This document shows positions 1 to 7,680 of a stretch of DNA of 10,327 nt, one piece after another. This stretch comes from Actinomycetota bacterium. Its GTDB lineage: Bacteria; Actinomycetota; Thermoleophilia; RBG-16-64-13. Position numbers and translations under genes: made by a program. Below the pieces are notes generated by a model that was not told the DNA's origin, did no database searches, and saw only the letters and a list, made by a program, of their open reading frames with translations. Every line of letters begins with the position of its first letter. Position 1 is the stretch's first letter. The stretch spans positions 1-10,327 of the forward strand of contig PMIZ01000365.1 in the NCBI GenBank assembly GCA_003157225.1, in the 5' to 3' direction.

Positions 1-1
1 G

Positions 2-541
2 GCGATTCTCACGATCTTGGGGTACTCGGTGCACGACACCATCGTGGTCTTTGACCGGATGCGCGAGAACACGCTCTTCATGAAGAGGGAAACCTACAGT
101 GACATGGCCGACCGCTCAATCTCGCAAACGATGGTCCGGTCCATCAACACCTCCATCTGTGTGTTGCTGCCGCTGCTCGCCATCCTCATCTTCGGCGGGC
201 CGACGCTCAAGGACTTCGCCTTCGCCCTTACCATCGGGGTCATTACCGGAACGTACTCATCCTTCTTCGTCGCCACGCCGTTGGTGGTGTTGTGGAAGGA
301 ACGTGAGCCGCGCTACCGCAAGCGCCTTGTCGTCGCGGGCGTAGGCGGCGGGGGAGATATCGAAGTCGATGCCGGACTGGTCGCGACCCAGACCATCTCT
401 AGCGGCGGCAAGGGTGCCAATAGAGGTTCTTTGGCGCCCAAGCTGGGTGCTTCCAAGGCTGTGCAGCCACGTGCTTCGCAGAAGTCGAGCAAAGGCAAGA
501 CGTCCGGCAAACGACCCGCTGCAAAGAGTCCTAAGCGTTAG
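2..541 (+). CDS. secF: Protein-export membrane protein SecF, C-terminal part (5' end outside window)
   Basis: This is the end of SecF, which pairs with SecD in the inner membrane and uses the proton gradient to help SecYEG complete protein translocation. The reading frame is open from base 2, so the gene starts upstream; about 179 codons are visible. The conserved SecF segment GYSVHDTIVVFDRMREN lies at its very start (about 17-70). It is followed by two hydrophobic membrane segments (about 155-210 and 215-290), the second containing the family's TYSSFFVATPL stretch. After the last helix comes a tail of roughly 70-80 residues, first rich in Gly, Ala and Ser and then strongly basic, with many Lys and Arg in the last 30 residues; E. 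coli SecF has no such long tail. The gene ends in TAG. A secD gene would be expected just upstream. SecF identity is secure; the role of the tail is unknown. Confidence 0.95.
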   Translation, partial: AILTILGYSVHDTIVVFDRMRENTLFMKRETYSDMADRSISQTMVRSINTSICVLLPLLAILIFGGPTLKDFAFALTIGVITGTYSSFFVATPLVVLWKEREPRYRKRLVVAGVGGGGDIEVDAGLVATQTISSGGKGANRGSLAPKLGASKAVQPRASQKSSKGKTSGKRPAAKSPKR

Positions 542-567
542 GCGTACAGCTCGTTGAAACGGGGTCC

Positions 568-574
568 AAGGAGG
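568..574 (+). promoter_or_regulatory. Ribosome binding site for the phasin-like gene
   Basis: AAGGAGG lies 5 nt before the ATG at 580. It is a near-perfect Shine-Dalgarno sequence and fixes this start. The gap from the secF stop codon is only 38 nt, so co-transcription with secF is plausible. Confidence 0.85.
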
Positions 575-579
575 ACGCC

Positions 580-966
580 ATGAGCGACCAGGCTGAAGAC
601 AAGTCCGGCAGTGCGACGAGGGGCAACGCAACGCAGAGCGTCCGGGAGTTGATCGAGCGCACCTTCTTGGCCGGCATGGGAGTGGCTGCACTCACCAAGG
701 ACCGCGTCGAGGACTTCGCTGACGATCTGGTCCGGTTGGGCCAACTCAATGCCGAGGAGGGCCGGGAGTTGGTCGAGAGACTCGTCTCACGAAGCCGGGA
801 ACAAGCCAGAGCGGTCCTTCGGAGGACCGACGGGGCTACGCAGAATGCCTACCGTGATCTCGCCAGCACGCTGCAGACGCAGCTCGAAGACCAGGAACTG
901 CGTCTACGCCAATTGGAGCACCGGGTTCAGCTTCTCGAAGCCGCGGCCGATCGCCCGGACGCATAG
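580..966 (+). CDS. Phasin-like small helical coiled-coil protein (COG3937-type)
   Basis: A 128-residue soluble, mostly helical protein. Residues 1-20 are polar and probably disordered. Residues 21-70 carry the block I associate with proteins annotated 'phasin family' or 'polyhydroxyalkanoate synthesis regulator phasin': LIERTFLAGMGVAALTK followed by a VEDFADDLVRLGQLN-type helix and a Glu/Arg-rich helix. Residues about 95-122 form a predicted coiled coil with leucines or valine at heptad-like spacing (L98, L102, L108, L112, V116, L119). There is no signal peptide or strong membrane helix. In this family the name comes from polyester-granule proteins, but no PHA synthase or depolymerase gene is present here, so a granule role is not supported by context. 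The neighbour downstream is a UbiB-family kinase, an adjacency I recall from other Gram-positive genomes. An accessory or membrane-lipid-binding partner of that kinase is an inference only. Confidence 0.72.
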   Translation: MSDQAEDKSGSATRGNATQSVRELIERTFLAGMGVAALTKDRVEDFADDLVRLGQLNAEEGRELVERLVSRSREQARAVLRRTDGATQNAYRDLASTLQTQLEDQELRLRQLEHRVQLLEAAADRPDA

Positions 967-1038
967 AATGGCAGTACGCCGGTTCCCGGGCCGGTAAGGG
1001 ACGGTTGCCGGCTGCGAGTGGTCGGCCACGGTGGAGAG

Positions 1039-1058
1039 GCGCGGCCAGGGGGCCGCGC
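1039..1058 (+). repeat. Perfect GC-rich hairpin between the phasin-like gene and the kinase gene
   Basis: GCGCGGCC (1039-1046) and GGCCGCGC (1051-1058) form an 8-bp all-GC stem with the 4-nt loop AGGG. It lies in the 143-nt gap 967-1109. No T-run follows, so it is not a standard intrinsic terminator. It could be an mRNA-stability or processing element or a pause site between the two genes. Apart from this and the RBS at 1098 I see nothing in the gap. Confidence 0.5.
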
Positions 1059-1097
1059 GAGGCTATGTGCGGTTGAGATCCACGGGCAATCGGTGCT

Positions 1098-1104
1098 GAG
1101 GGGG
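1098..1104 (+). promoter_or_regulatory. Ribosome binding site for the UbiB-family kinase (supports a TTG start)
   Basis: GAGGGGG lies 5 nt before the TTG at 1110. The good spacing is the main reason to accept TTG rather than the ATG at 1170, which would remove the N-terminal RIRNLERMREI-like segment that resembles relatives. Confidence 0.6.
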
Positions 1105-1109
1105 CCATC

Positions 1110-2789
1110 TTGCCTGGAGCGCAGGTCAGACACGGGACCTTCCTGACCCGTATCCGCAACCTCGAGCGGATGAGGGAGATAACCGAGGTGGCGGTACGGC
1201 ACGGCTTCGGCTATTTCTTCGAGCGTCACCGATTGCTCATGCTCGTGCCAAGACGCCGTCGAGCGGCTCCGCCACCTCCTGCCCAACGCGGGCGGCACAT
1301 CCGAGAAATGCTGGACGAACTGGGGCCTACCTTCGTGAAGTTCGGCCAGTTGCTCAGCACACGTCCCGACCTTGTGCCCGTAGACATCGTGAACGAGCTC
1401 GTGAAGCTGCAGGACAAGGTCTCTCCCTTTCCTTTTGCCTCGGTGGCGGAGACAATCAGCGAGGATCTTGGCCTCACTCTGGATAGGGCTTTCGAGAGCT
1501 TCGACTCTGAACCTATCGCGTCTGCCTCTATCGGACAGGTGCACCAAGCTGTGCTCCCCGGGGGCGACAAGGTCGCCGTCAAGGTGCAGAGACCCGATGC
1601 TGCCCGCCAGATCAGAAGGGACATTGACCTGCTCTTCCAGTTCGCGGAGCTGCTGGAGGGCAGACTAGGCGCGGGCGTCTCGCCGACAGCGGTGGTGGAG
1701 GAGTTTGCCCGCTCGATCACGCGCGAGTTGGACTACGGGCTGGAGGCACGCAACGCCATCCGCTTCGCGGCTAACTTCGAGGACGACTCCCAGGTGAGCA
1801 TCCCCCGCGTGTACGAGCGCTACTGCAGCCGCCGCCTCCTCACCCTGGAGCTACTGGAAGGCCCGACCCTCAATCAGCCCGAGGTCGCTGCTCTGCCTCT
1901 CGAGGAACGCAGGCGGTTGGCCGAGACGATAGCGGCCTGTTGGTTCAAACAGATACTGGAGGATGGTTTCATCCACGCCGATCCTCACCCGGCCAACATC
2001 GTCTACCTCGGAGAAGGAAGGATCGGCCTTATCGACTTCGGGATGGCCGGCGTCCTGAGGGCGGAGGATCTGGAGGAGGGCACCAGGCTGTTCCTCTGCG
2101 TCATGCGTTCCGACATCGCAGGGATGAAACGCTCCCTGAAACGCTTTGGAGTGCAGTGGGCGCCGTCCGCAGACGAAGCGGTGACGCAGGCGATAGAGGA
2201 GAGTTTCAGCCGCTACTTCGGCGCGTCGCTCGGGGACGTCGACATGCATCTGCTGCTGCACCAGGCGCTCGATGTCGTCTATTCCCTGCATCTCAGGTTG
2301 CCGACGAGGTTCCTAGTCCTGGACAAGGCCATCCTCACCTTGGAGGGCGTCGTCAGCCGGCTCTATCCCGACCTCAATCTCTTTGAGGTGGGGAGGCAGT
2401 TCACCGGGGACTTCAGGCGCAAGTTCTCAGATCCCCGGCGCATAACGTCCAGAGTCCAACGGCACGCGGTCGAATACGGACAGGTGCTGGGCGAGTTCCC
2501 GCTGTTGCTTCATCACCTGCTGGAGGATCTCCGCGAGGGCGAACTGGAGATCAAGTATCGCCACACCGGACTGGAGAACGTGATCCACCGCCTGGACGTC
2601 ATCACCAACCGGCTTGTCGTCGCGCTTGTCAGTATCGCTCTCGGGGCGACCGGAACGGCCGCAGGCATCCTGGTCGCAGGAGGTCCTCATATCGCGGGCC
2701 TCTCGCTGTGGGGGCTGCCCGGCTTCGCGGGCTCCCTTTTCTTCGGCTTGTGGCTCATCTACGCGATCGTTCGCTCCGGACGCCTTTGA
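1110..2789 (+). CDS. ubiB: ABC1/AarF/UbiB-family atypical protein kinase-like ATPase, membrane anchored
   Basis: A 559-residue member of the ABC1 (ADCK/UbiB/AarF) family, whose best-studied members are ATPases supporting quinone biosynthesis and lipid handling at membranes. Family marks are all visible: the KxGQ motif as KFGQ at 77-80 preceded by ELGPTFV; the alanine-rich nucleotide loop ASASIGQVH at 138-145; the ATP-binding lysine in VAVKV (K158); the ExD motif ELD at 206-208; the catalytic loop HADPHPAN at 289-296; and the metal-binding DFG at 309-311. Two hydrophobic helices near the C-terminus (about 501-523 and 531-554) should anchor it in the membrane. The catalytic loop has Ala (A295) where most members have Gly. 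The TTG start is supported by a nearby Shine-Dalgarno sequence. The gene follows the phasin-like gene and may share its transcript. The symbol reflects family only: an organism of this type would more likely use menaquinone, and the true substrate is unknown. Confidence 0.92.
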   Translation: MPGAQVRHGTFLTRIRNLERMREITEVAVRHGFGYFFERHRLLMLVPRRRRAAPPPPAQRGRHIREMLDELGPTFVKFGQLLSTRPDLVPVDIVNELVKLQDKVSPFPFASVAETISEDLGLTLDRAFESFDSEPIASASIGQVHQAVLPGGDKVAVKVQRPDAARQIRRDIDLLFQFAELLEGRLGAGVSPTAVVEEFARSITRELDYGLEARNAIRFAANFEDDSQVSIPRVYERYCSRRLLTLELLEGPTLNQPEVAALPLEERRRLAETIAACWFKQILEDGFIHADPHPANIVYLGEGRIGLIDFGMAGVLRAEDLEEGTRLFLCVMRSDIAGMKRSLKRFGVQWAPSADEAVTQAIEESFSRYFGASLGDVDMHLLLHQALDVVYSLHLRLPTRFLVLDKAILTLEGVVSRLYPDLNLFEVGRQFTGDFRRKFSDPRRITSRVQRHAVEYGQVLGEFPLLLHHLLEDLREGELEIKYRHTGLENVIHRLDVITNRLVVALVSIALGATGTAAGILVAGGPHIAGLSLWGLPGFAGSLFFGLWLIYAIVRSGRL

Positions 2790-2829
2790 GGGCGCGACAC
2801 GCGGCGCTCATCCCGTCCGGCTGGGCGGC

Positions 2830-2835
2830 TATAGT
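2830..2835 (+). promoter_or_regulatory. Putative -10 element for leaderless recJ transcript
   Basis: TATAGT fits the TANNNT -10 consensus and ends 9 nt before the recJ ATG, which would place the transcription start at or within a few bases of the start codon. There is no Shine-Dalgarno sequence upstream of this ATG. No convincing -35 hexamer is seen about 17 nt upstream. The 55-nt gap after the kinase gene holds no clear terminator. Confidence 0.45.
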
Positions 2836-2844
2836 GTTCTTGAC

Positions 2845-5361
2845 ATGAGTAATCCCACCGCCGGCAACGGCAATATTTCCTGGACGGTAAACCCGTATTC
2901 GTGGCGAGAGTCCCAGCGACTGGCAGACGCCCTGGGCCTGCCTCTAGTGGCCGCCATGGTGCTGGCCGGGCGTGGTATCACGGATCCCGGCGAGGCCCGA
3001 ATGTTCCTTGACTGCTCGTTCCCTATGCCCGACCCGTTCCTATTCGGGCACATGGAAGGCGCTGTGGCCGCCATCTCCGCTGCGATCGACGGTGGGGGGC
3101 GAATAGTCGTTCACGGCGACTACGATGCCGATGGCATCACCGCCACAGCACTGATGCTGCTCGGTCTCCGTGACCTCGGAGTCGAGGCTGAGTGGTATCT
3201 GCCGAGCCGCTTCAACGAGGGCTATGGGCTGTCCCGAGGAGCAGTCGAGGCCATCGCGGCCAAGGGGCCGGGCATCCTCATCACTGTCGACTGCGGCGTC
3301 AACTACCCGGACGAAGTCGAGCTGGCCCAGGCTCTGCGCTTGGACGTGGTGGTGGTCGATCACCACCAGCCGGGCCCCCGCTTGCCCGATTGCCACGTGA
3401 TCCACGAGGCAGTGGGCAGCTATCCCCACGGCGATCTGTGCGGAGTCGGGCTCGCGCTCAAGGTGATGCACGCCTTGTACATGAAGCGCCAGGGTGCGAC
3501 CCGCGCGACTCTGCCGGACGAACTGAATAGGCTCCTTGACCTGGTGGCGATCGGCACCATCGCCGACCTCGCTCCGCTGCGAGGTGAGAACCGGCACTAC
3601 GTGAAAGAAGGACTGAAGCTCGTGGGCATCGGGCAGCGAGTCGGCCTGCGTGCACTCACGGCGGTGGCCGGCTGCACCGGGCGCATCGATTGCGGCACCG
3701 TGGCCTATCGCCTGGCCCCGCGCCTGAATGCCGCTGGGCGGCTGGCAGACCCCTCGCCGCCACTACGTCTGCTTCTCACAGACGACGAGGATGAGGCCCG
3801 AGCTCTCGCTGCCGAACTGCACGAGCTGAACGGAGCCCGCCAGGACGTCGAGAGGCAGATACTCGACCTCGCCGTAGCCGGTGTGGAGGCGCTCGGAGAG
3901 CTCCCCCCGGTTATCGTGCTCGCCGGACCCCTGTGGCACGAAGGTGTCGTGGGCATCGTGGCGTCACGGCTGGTCGAGCGATATCACCGCCCCACGATCC
4001 TCTTGGGAGTGCGGGATGGGGTGGCGAAAGGCTCGGGCAGAAGCATACCCGCCTACGATCTCATGGACGGGCTCAACTCCTGCGCTGCCCACCTCACCGT
4101 GTACGGCGGGCACAAGCAGGCAGTGGGCCTTACCTTGGAGGCGGAAAGGGTCGGCGAGTTCCGACGGGCCATCGAGCAGCACGCGGCCCGCTGTCTACTG
4201 TCGAGCGACTTCATCCCCCTGTACCGCGCGGACGCGGTGCTCCGCGGGGAAGATGTCAACGCCGACACGGCACTGGCTCTTGCCTCGCTTGGCCCTTTCG
4301 GTACCGGCAATCCCCGGCCGAGGATGCTGCTGGTGGACGCACGACTAGAACGGGCCGAGACAACACGCAATGGCGCCCATCTTCGGTGCACGGTCGATCT
4401 GGACGGAGTCAAGGCCCGAGGCATCGGCTTTGGCTTGGGGCAGGTTTGCGCGACGACCGACGATCTCGGCGCCCCCCGAGTCTTGGGCGCTCAGCTCCAG
4501 GTGGACGAATGGCAAGGCAGTCTCCGCCCGGAGTTTTTGCTCGAGCGCATCGGCTCAAGCGGAACCCGCTCCGAATTCCTTGAGGAGCGGCTGGCAAGGT
4601 GCCGCGCGTCGGCACTGACGCCCGCTGTCACACCGAATGATCGCCCGGCTGACGTTCCCGTGTTCCTGCCGCTGTCTCTGCCTAGTTGTCGCGATCTGCG
4701 AGATCACCGTGGCGCCGTGAGTGCGCTCAGCCAGGTGCTCGCTTCTGGTGAGGAGGCCGTGATCCTCACCTGCGCGGCGGGTCAGACGCTGGAGGCCTTG
4801 AGCGAGCACATCCCCTTGGAGACGCTCGCCCGAGGAGTTGCCTGCTTTGCCCGGGGCGCGGCCGGCCCAACCGAGGCGGACGGCGGTCGTACCAGCATCG
4901 TGGAGTGGGAAGCTGCGGCCCAGGTCGTGTCGTCGTGGCCTCCGCATGTCATCGTGGCCGATCCGCCGTTTCGCTCAGCCCACCTGGCCCTGCTCCACCG
5001 CGCGGTAGAGCAGGGCTCCGTGGTCCACCTCTTGTACGGGGCGGAAGACAGGCAGACCACTGCCCGGTGGCTTCGCTACGTGGTGCATCCTCGCTTCGCT
5101 ATGGTCTGCCTCTACCGGGCTTGGCAGCTAGGAGACCAAAGCGAGCAGCAGTTATTCGCGAAAGCTGCCGATACTGCCTGGAAGGAAGCCGGTGTGGTCC
5201 TGGGCTTCGCCGACCTCGCTCGGGCCGCGGGCATACTTGCCGAGCTGGGCCTGGAACGGGGCAGCAATGGAGAGGCTAAACTAGAAGCGCGCACAATCGC
5301 CGCATACGTGGCGGCGGAAGCCGACTATGAGGAGTGCTCGAGGCTTTGTCTGAACCTGTGA
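2845..5361 (+). CDS. recJ: Single-stranded-DNA-specific 5'-3' exonuclease RecJ, long form
   Basis: An 838-residue RecJ, the DHH-family nuclease that degrades single-stranded DNA 5' to 3' in recombination (RecF-type pathway), mismatch repair and base-excision repair. Catalytic-core motifs: GDYDADG at 91-97, VDCG at 148-151, DHH at 172-174, GTIAD at 237-241 and APRLNAAGR at 291-299. The DHHA1 part shows KGSGRS at 395-400 and GGHKQAVG at 421-428; the OB-fold region shows GTGNP at 486-490. The family core ends near 570, and about 265 further residues follow, making the protein long like the roughly 786-residue B. subtilis RecJ rather than the roughly 577-residue E. coli one. The ATG at 2845 is chosen because residues SWTVNPYSW and the following helix align with the usual RecJ N-terminus. 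The frame is open upstream to 2614, but that part lies inside the kinase gene and looks out-of-frame. The 3' end overlaps the rel gene. Confidence 0.95.
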   Translation: MSNPTAGNGNISWTVNPYSWRESQRLADALGLPLVAAMVLAGRGITDPGEARMFLDCSFPMPDPFLFGHMEGAVAAISAAIDGGGRIVVHGDYDADGITATALMLLGLRDLGVEAEWYLPSRFNEGYGLSRGAVEAIAAKGPGILITVDCGVNYPDEVELAQALRLDVVVVDHHQPGPRLPDCHVIHEAVGSYPHGDLCGVGLALKVMHALYMKRQGATRATLPDELNRLLDLVAIGTIADLAPLRGENRHYVKEGLKLVGIGQRVGLRALTAVAGCTGRIDCGTVAYRLAPRLNAAGRLADPSPPLRLLLTDDEDEARALAAELHELNGARQDVERQILDLAVAGVEALGELPPVIVLAGPLWHEGVVGIVASRLVERYHRPTILLGVRDGVAKGSGRSIPAYDLMDGLNSCAAHLTVYGGHKQAVGLTLEAERVGEFRRAIEQHAARCLLSSDFIPLYRADAVLRGEDVNADTALALASLGPFGTGNPRPRMLLVDARLERAETTRNGAHLRCTVDLDGVKARGIGFGLGQVCATTDDLGAPRVLGAQLQVDEWQGSLRPEFLLERIGSSGTRSEFLEERLARCRASALTPAVTPNDRPADVPVFLPLSLPSCRDLRDHRGAVSALSQVLASGEEAVILTCAAGQTLEALSEHIPLETLARGVACFARGAAGPTEADGGRTSIVEWEAAAQVVSSWPPHVIVADPPFRSAHLALLHRAVEQGSVVHLLYGAEDRQTTARWLRYVVHPRFAMVCLYRAWQLGDQSEQQLFAKAADTAWKEAGVVLGFADLARAAGILAELGLERGSNGEAKLEARTIAAYVAAEADYEECSRLCLNL
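5329..5334 (+). promoter_or_regulatory. Possible ribosome binding site for rel inside the recJ 3' end
   Basis: GAGGAG is the only purine-rich Shine-Dalgarno-like sequence near the candidate rel starts. It sits 11 nt before TTG 5346 and overlaps GTG 5334. The spacing is longer than ideal, so support for either start is modest. Confidence 0.35.
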
Positions 5362-7616
5362 AGACCACTCCAATGGCTCGTTCCAAGGAGCCGGCACCGA
5401 TCAGCCCCGAAGAAGCGGTGGAGCAGCACAGGCCTGCGCTCGAGGAGCTCCTTCGGAAGATCGAGAAGACCAACCCTGGCTTTGACCGGGATCTCATCAC
5501 GCGCGCCTTTGAAGTGGCTGCCGTGCAGCATCGCTCACAGCTCAGAGCCAGCGGTGAGGCGTACGTCAACCATCCCATCGGCACGGCTGCCATCTGCGCC
5601 GAACTGGGCCTCGACAGCTCCACTCTCGCCGCCGCCCTTCTCCACGATGTCGTAGAAGACACGGGGATGTCCATCGAGTCCGTGCGTGAGCAGTTCGGCG
5701 ACGAGGTCGCTCTGTTGGTCGACGGCGTCACCAAGCTGTCGCAGATGTCGTTTAGCACGGTAGAGGAAGAGCAGGCCGAGAACATCCGCAAGATGATCGT
5801 GGCCATGGCTAAGGACATCCGCGTCATCCTGATCAAGCTCGCCGACCGGCTGTACAACATGCGCACGCTCGGCTATCTGAGCAAAGAGAAGCAGATCCAG
5901 AAGGCCAAGGAGACGCTGGAGGTGTACGCGCCTCTGGCCCACCGGCTAGGGATCGAGTCGGTGCGCTGGGAACTCGAAGACCTGGCGTTCGCGACGCTCC
6001 ACCCCCGCAAATATTCGGAGATCCAGCGCATGGTGGCCCAGCGCCGTGCAGACCGCGAGCGGGACATGGAGGAGGCAAAGGAAATCCTCAGCCGCGAATT
6101 GGGGGCCGTCAACATCCAAGCGGAGATCGCGGGCCGGACGAAGCACTTCTATTCCATCTACGACAAGATGGTGCGAAAGGGCAAGGAGTTCAACGAGATC
6201 TTCGATCTCACCGCGCTTCGCGTGTTGGTGGATTCGGTCAAGGACTGCTACGCGGCCCTCGGCGTCATACATTCGCTGTGGAAGCCTCTGCCCGGGCGCT
6301 TCAAGGACTACGTGGCCATGCCGAAGTTCAACCTGTACCAGTCGCTGCATACGACGGTGATAGGCCCCTTGGGGAAGCCGCTCGAGATCCAGATCCGCAC
6401 CCACGAGATGCACGAGACCGCGCAGTACGGCATCGCGGCCCACTGGATGTACAAGGACAAAAGCGCCAGAGCGAGCCAGCGTTCCGACACTCATGTTGAG
6501 AAGTTGCAGTGGCTGCGCCAGATCATGGATTGGCAATCCGAGACCAAGGACTCCGGCGAGTTCATGGAATCCCTGCATATCGACCTCTTCCGCGACGAGG
6601 TCTACGTGTTCACCCCCAAGGGAGAGGTCAAGAGCCTGCCGGCCGGGTCGACTCCTGTCGATTTCGCCTATGCCATCCATACCGACGTGGGACATAGGTG
6701 CATCGGGGCGAAGGTCGACAACCGAATCGTCCCCCTGACCTACAGGCTCCAGTCGGGGGACATAGTCGAGATACTCACGTCTCGCACGCCGCAGGGACCC
6801 TCCCGTGACTGGTTGCAGTTCGTCGCCAGCTCCGGAGCGCGCAACAGGATACGGCAGTGGTTCAAGCGCGAACGTCGTGAGGATGCCGAGCACCTTGGCA
6901 AGGAGGCGCTGCTGGAAGCCTTCCGCAAGCAAGGCTTGCCGGCGCAGAGGCTCATGAACTCCGATCTGCTGGCCGAGGTCATCAAGGAATCAGGCCAGGC
7001 CAAGAAGGAGGACTTCTTCGTCCTCGTCGGTAGCGGCAAGATCAGTCCTCAGCACGTGGTGCAGCGGATCATTCAGGGCCTCAACCGCGAAGGGGAACCG
7101 CCTTCCACCGCGGCATCAACCAGCGTGCCGGTGACCAGGGAGGTCGTCACCGGGCCTTCGGCCAGTCAGTTGGGCATCCGTGTGGACGGCATCGACGACG
7201 TGGCCGTCCGGCTACCGCAGTGCTGCCGGCCGGTCCCCGGCGACGATGTGGTCGGCTATATCTCGCTTGGTAGAGGCGTCACCGTTCATCGCCGCGACTG
7301 TCCGAACGTTCGCGCCCTGGAGAGAAACCCCGAGCGTTTCACCAAGGTGGAGTGGGATTCGCGCACCAAGATGCCACTCCGAGTGGAGGTTCAGATCGAA
7401 GCCTACGATCGGAATCATCTTCTGGAAGACATCTCGCGGACGTTGAGCGAGAGCGGTATCAGCATAGTAGCCGCGCACGTAACCACGGCTCGGAACAACA
7501 TGGTGAAGGACCGTTTCGTGTTCGATGTCCCAGAGATCGACTATCTTGAGACCGTGCTGCAGCGCATTCGCCGCATCGACACCGTCTACGATGCCTATCG
7601 GGTCACGCCTCACTAG
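5346..7616 (+). CDS. relA: Bifunctional (p)ppGpp synthetase/hydrolase (Rel/SpoT family, RSH)
   Basis: About 756 residues with the full RSH layout. It makes (p)ppGpp from ATP and GTP/GDP during starvation and also degrades it. Numbered from TTG 5346, the HD hydrolase domain keeps NHP (H76), HDVVED (H100, D101, E104, D105) and LADRLYNMRT (D167, N171), so hydrolysis should be active. The synthetase domain has GRTKHFYS (R264, K266), the RFKD motif at 318-321 (RXKD type of bifunctional Rel, against EFDD in E. coli RelA), YQSLHT at 331-336 and EIQIRT with catalytic E347. Regulatory parts follow: TGS about 417-480, the Cys pair C626-C627 with H648/C652 of the conserved-cysteine (zinc-finger) domain, and a C-terminal ACT domain about 678-756. 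The start is unresolved: GTG 5334, TTG 5346, GTG 5358 (GTGA overlapping the recJ stop) and ATG 5373 are all in frame. The gene overlaps or abuts recJ, so translational coupling is likely. Confidence 0.95.
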   Translation: MSEPVKTTPMARSKEPAPISPEEAVEQHRPALEELLRKIEKTNPGFDRDLITRAFEVAAVQHRSQLRASGEAYVNHPIGTAAICAELGLDSSTLAAALLHDVVEDTGMSIESVREQFGDEVALLVDGVTKLSQMSFSTVEEEQAENIRKMIVAMAKDIRVILIKLADRLYNMRTLGYLSKEKQIQKAKETLEVYAPLAHRLGIESVRWELEDLAFATLHPRKYSEIQRMVAQRRADRERDMEEAKEILSRELGAVNIQAEIAGRTKHFYSIYDKMVRKGKEFNEIFDLTALRVLVDSVKDCYAALGVIHSLWKPLPGRFKDYVAMPKFNLYQSLHTTVIGPLGKPLEIQIRTHEMHETAQYGIAAHWMYKDKSARASQRSDTHVEKLQWLRQIMDWQSETKDSGEFMESLHIDLFRDEVYVFTPKGEVKSLPAGSTPVDFAYAIHTDVGHRCIGAKVDNRIVPLTYRLQSGDIVEILTSRTPQGPSRDWLQFVASSGARNRIRQWFKRERREDAEHLGKEALLEAFRKQGLPAQRLMNSDLLAEVIKESGQAKKEDFFVLVGSGKISPQHVVQRIIQGLNREGEPPSTAASTSVPVTREVVTGPSASQLGIRVDGIDDVAVRLPQCCRPVPGDDVVGYISLGRGVTVHRRDCPNVRALERNPERFTKVEWDSRTKMPLRVEVQIEAYDRNHLLEDISRTLSESGISIVAAHVTTARNNMVKDRFVFDVPEIDYLETVLQRIRRIDTVYDAYRVTPH

Positions 7617-7680
7617 TGCCTCGCGCCTAAGCGCTTGCTGGATGCGCGGGGGCCCGCCGGCACGGTGCCTGCGCCGCCTC

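Noticed and set aside
530..542. Short inverted repeat CCTAA-GCG-TTAGG at the secF stop codon
   Set aside because: A 5-bp stem with three AT pairs is weak, has no T-run, and is easily expected by chance.
580..966. Firm assignment of the small protein as a PHA granule phasin
   Set aside because: The similarity is only to a family named phasin-like, and no PHA synthesis or degradation gene is visible nearby.
2614..2844. In-frame upstream extension of recJ (77 residues)
   Set aside because: It lies mostly inside the kinase gene in another frame, is Ser/Arg-rich, and has no similarity to RecJ N-termini; the ATG at 2845 matches the family.
2840..2845. TTGACA resembling a -35 box at the recJ start
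   Set aside because: It overlaps the start codon and no -10 hexamer lies 16-18 nt downstream.
5946..6932. Long antisense open frame (328 codons) opposite rel
   Set aside because: It is a shadow of the strongly conserved rel coding strand in GC-rich DNA, with no recognisable domain.
7659..7669. Inverted repeat GGCAC-G-GTGCC before the MBL gene
   Set aside because: The loop is one base unless the stem is shortened to 4 bp, and no T-run follows; too weak to call a terminator or operator.
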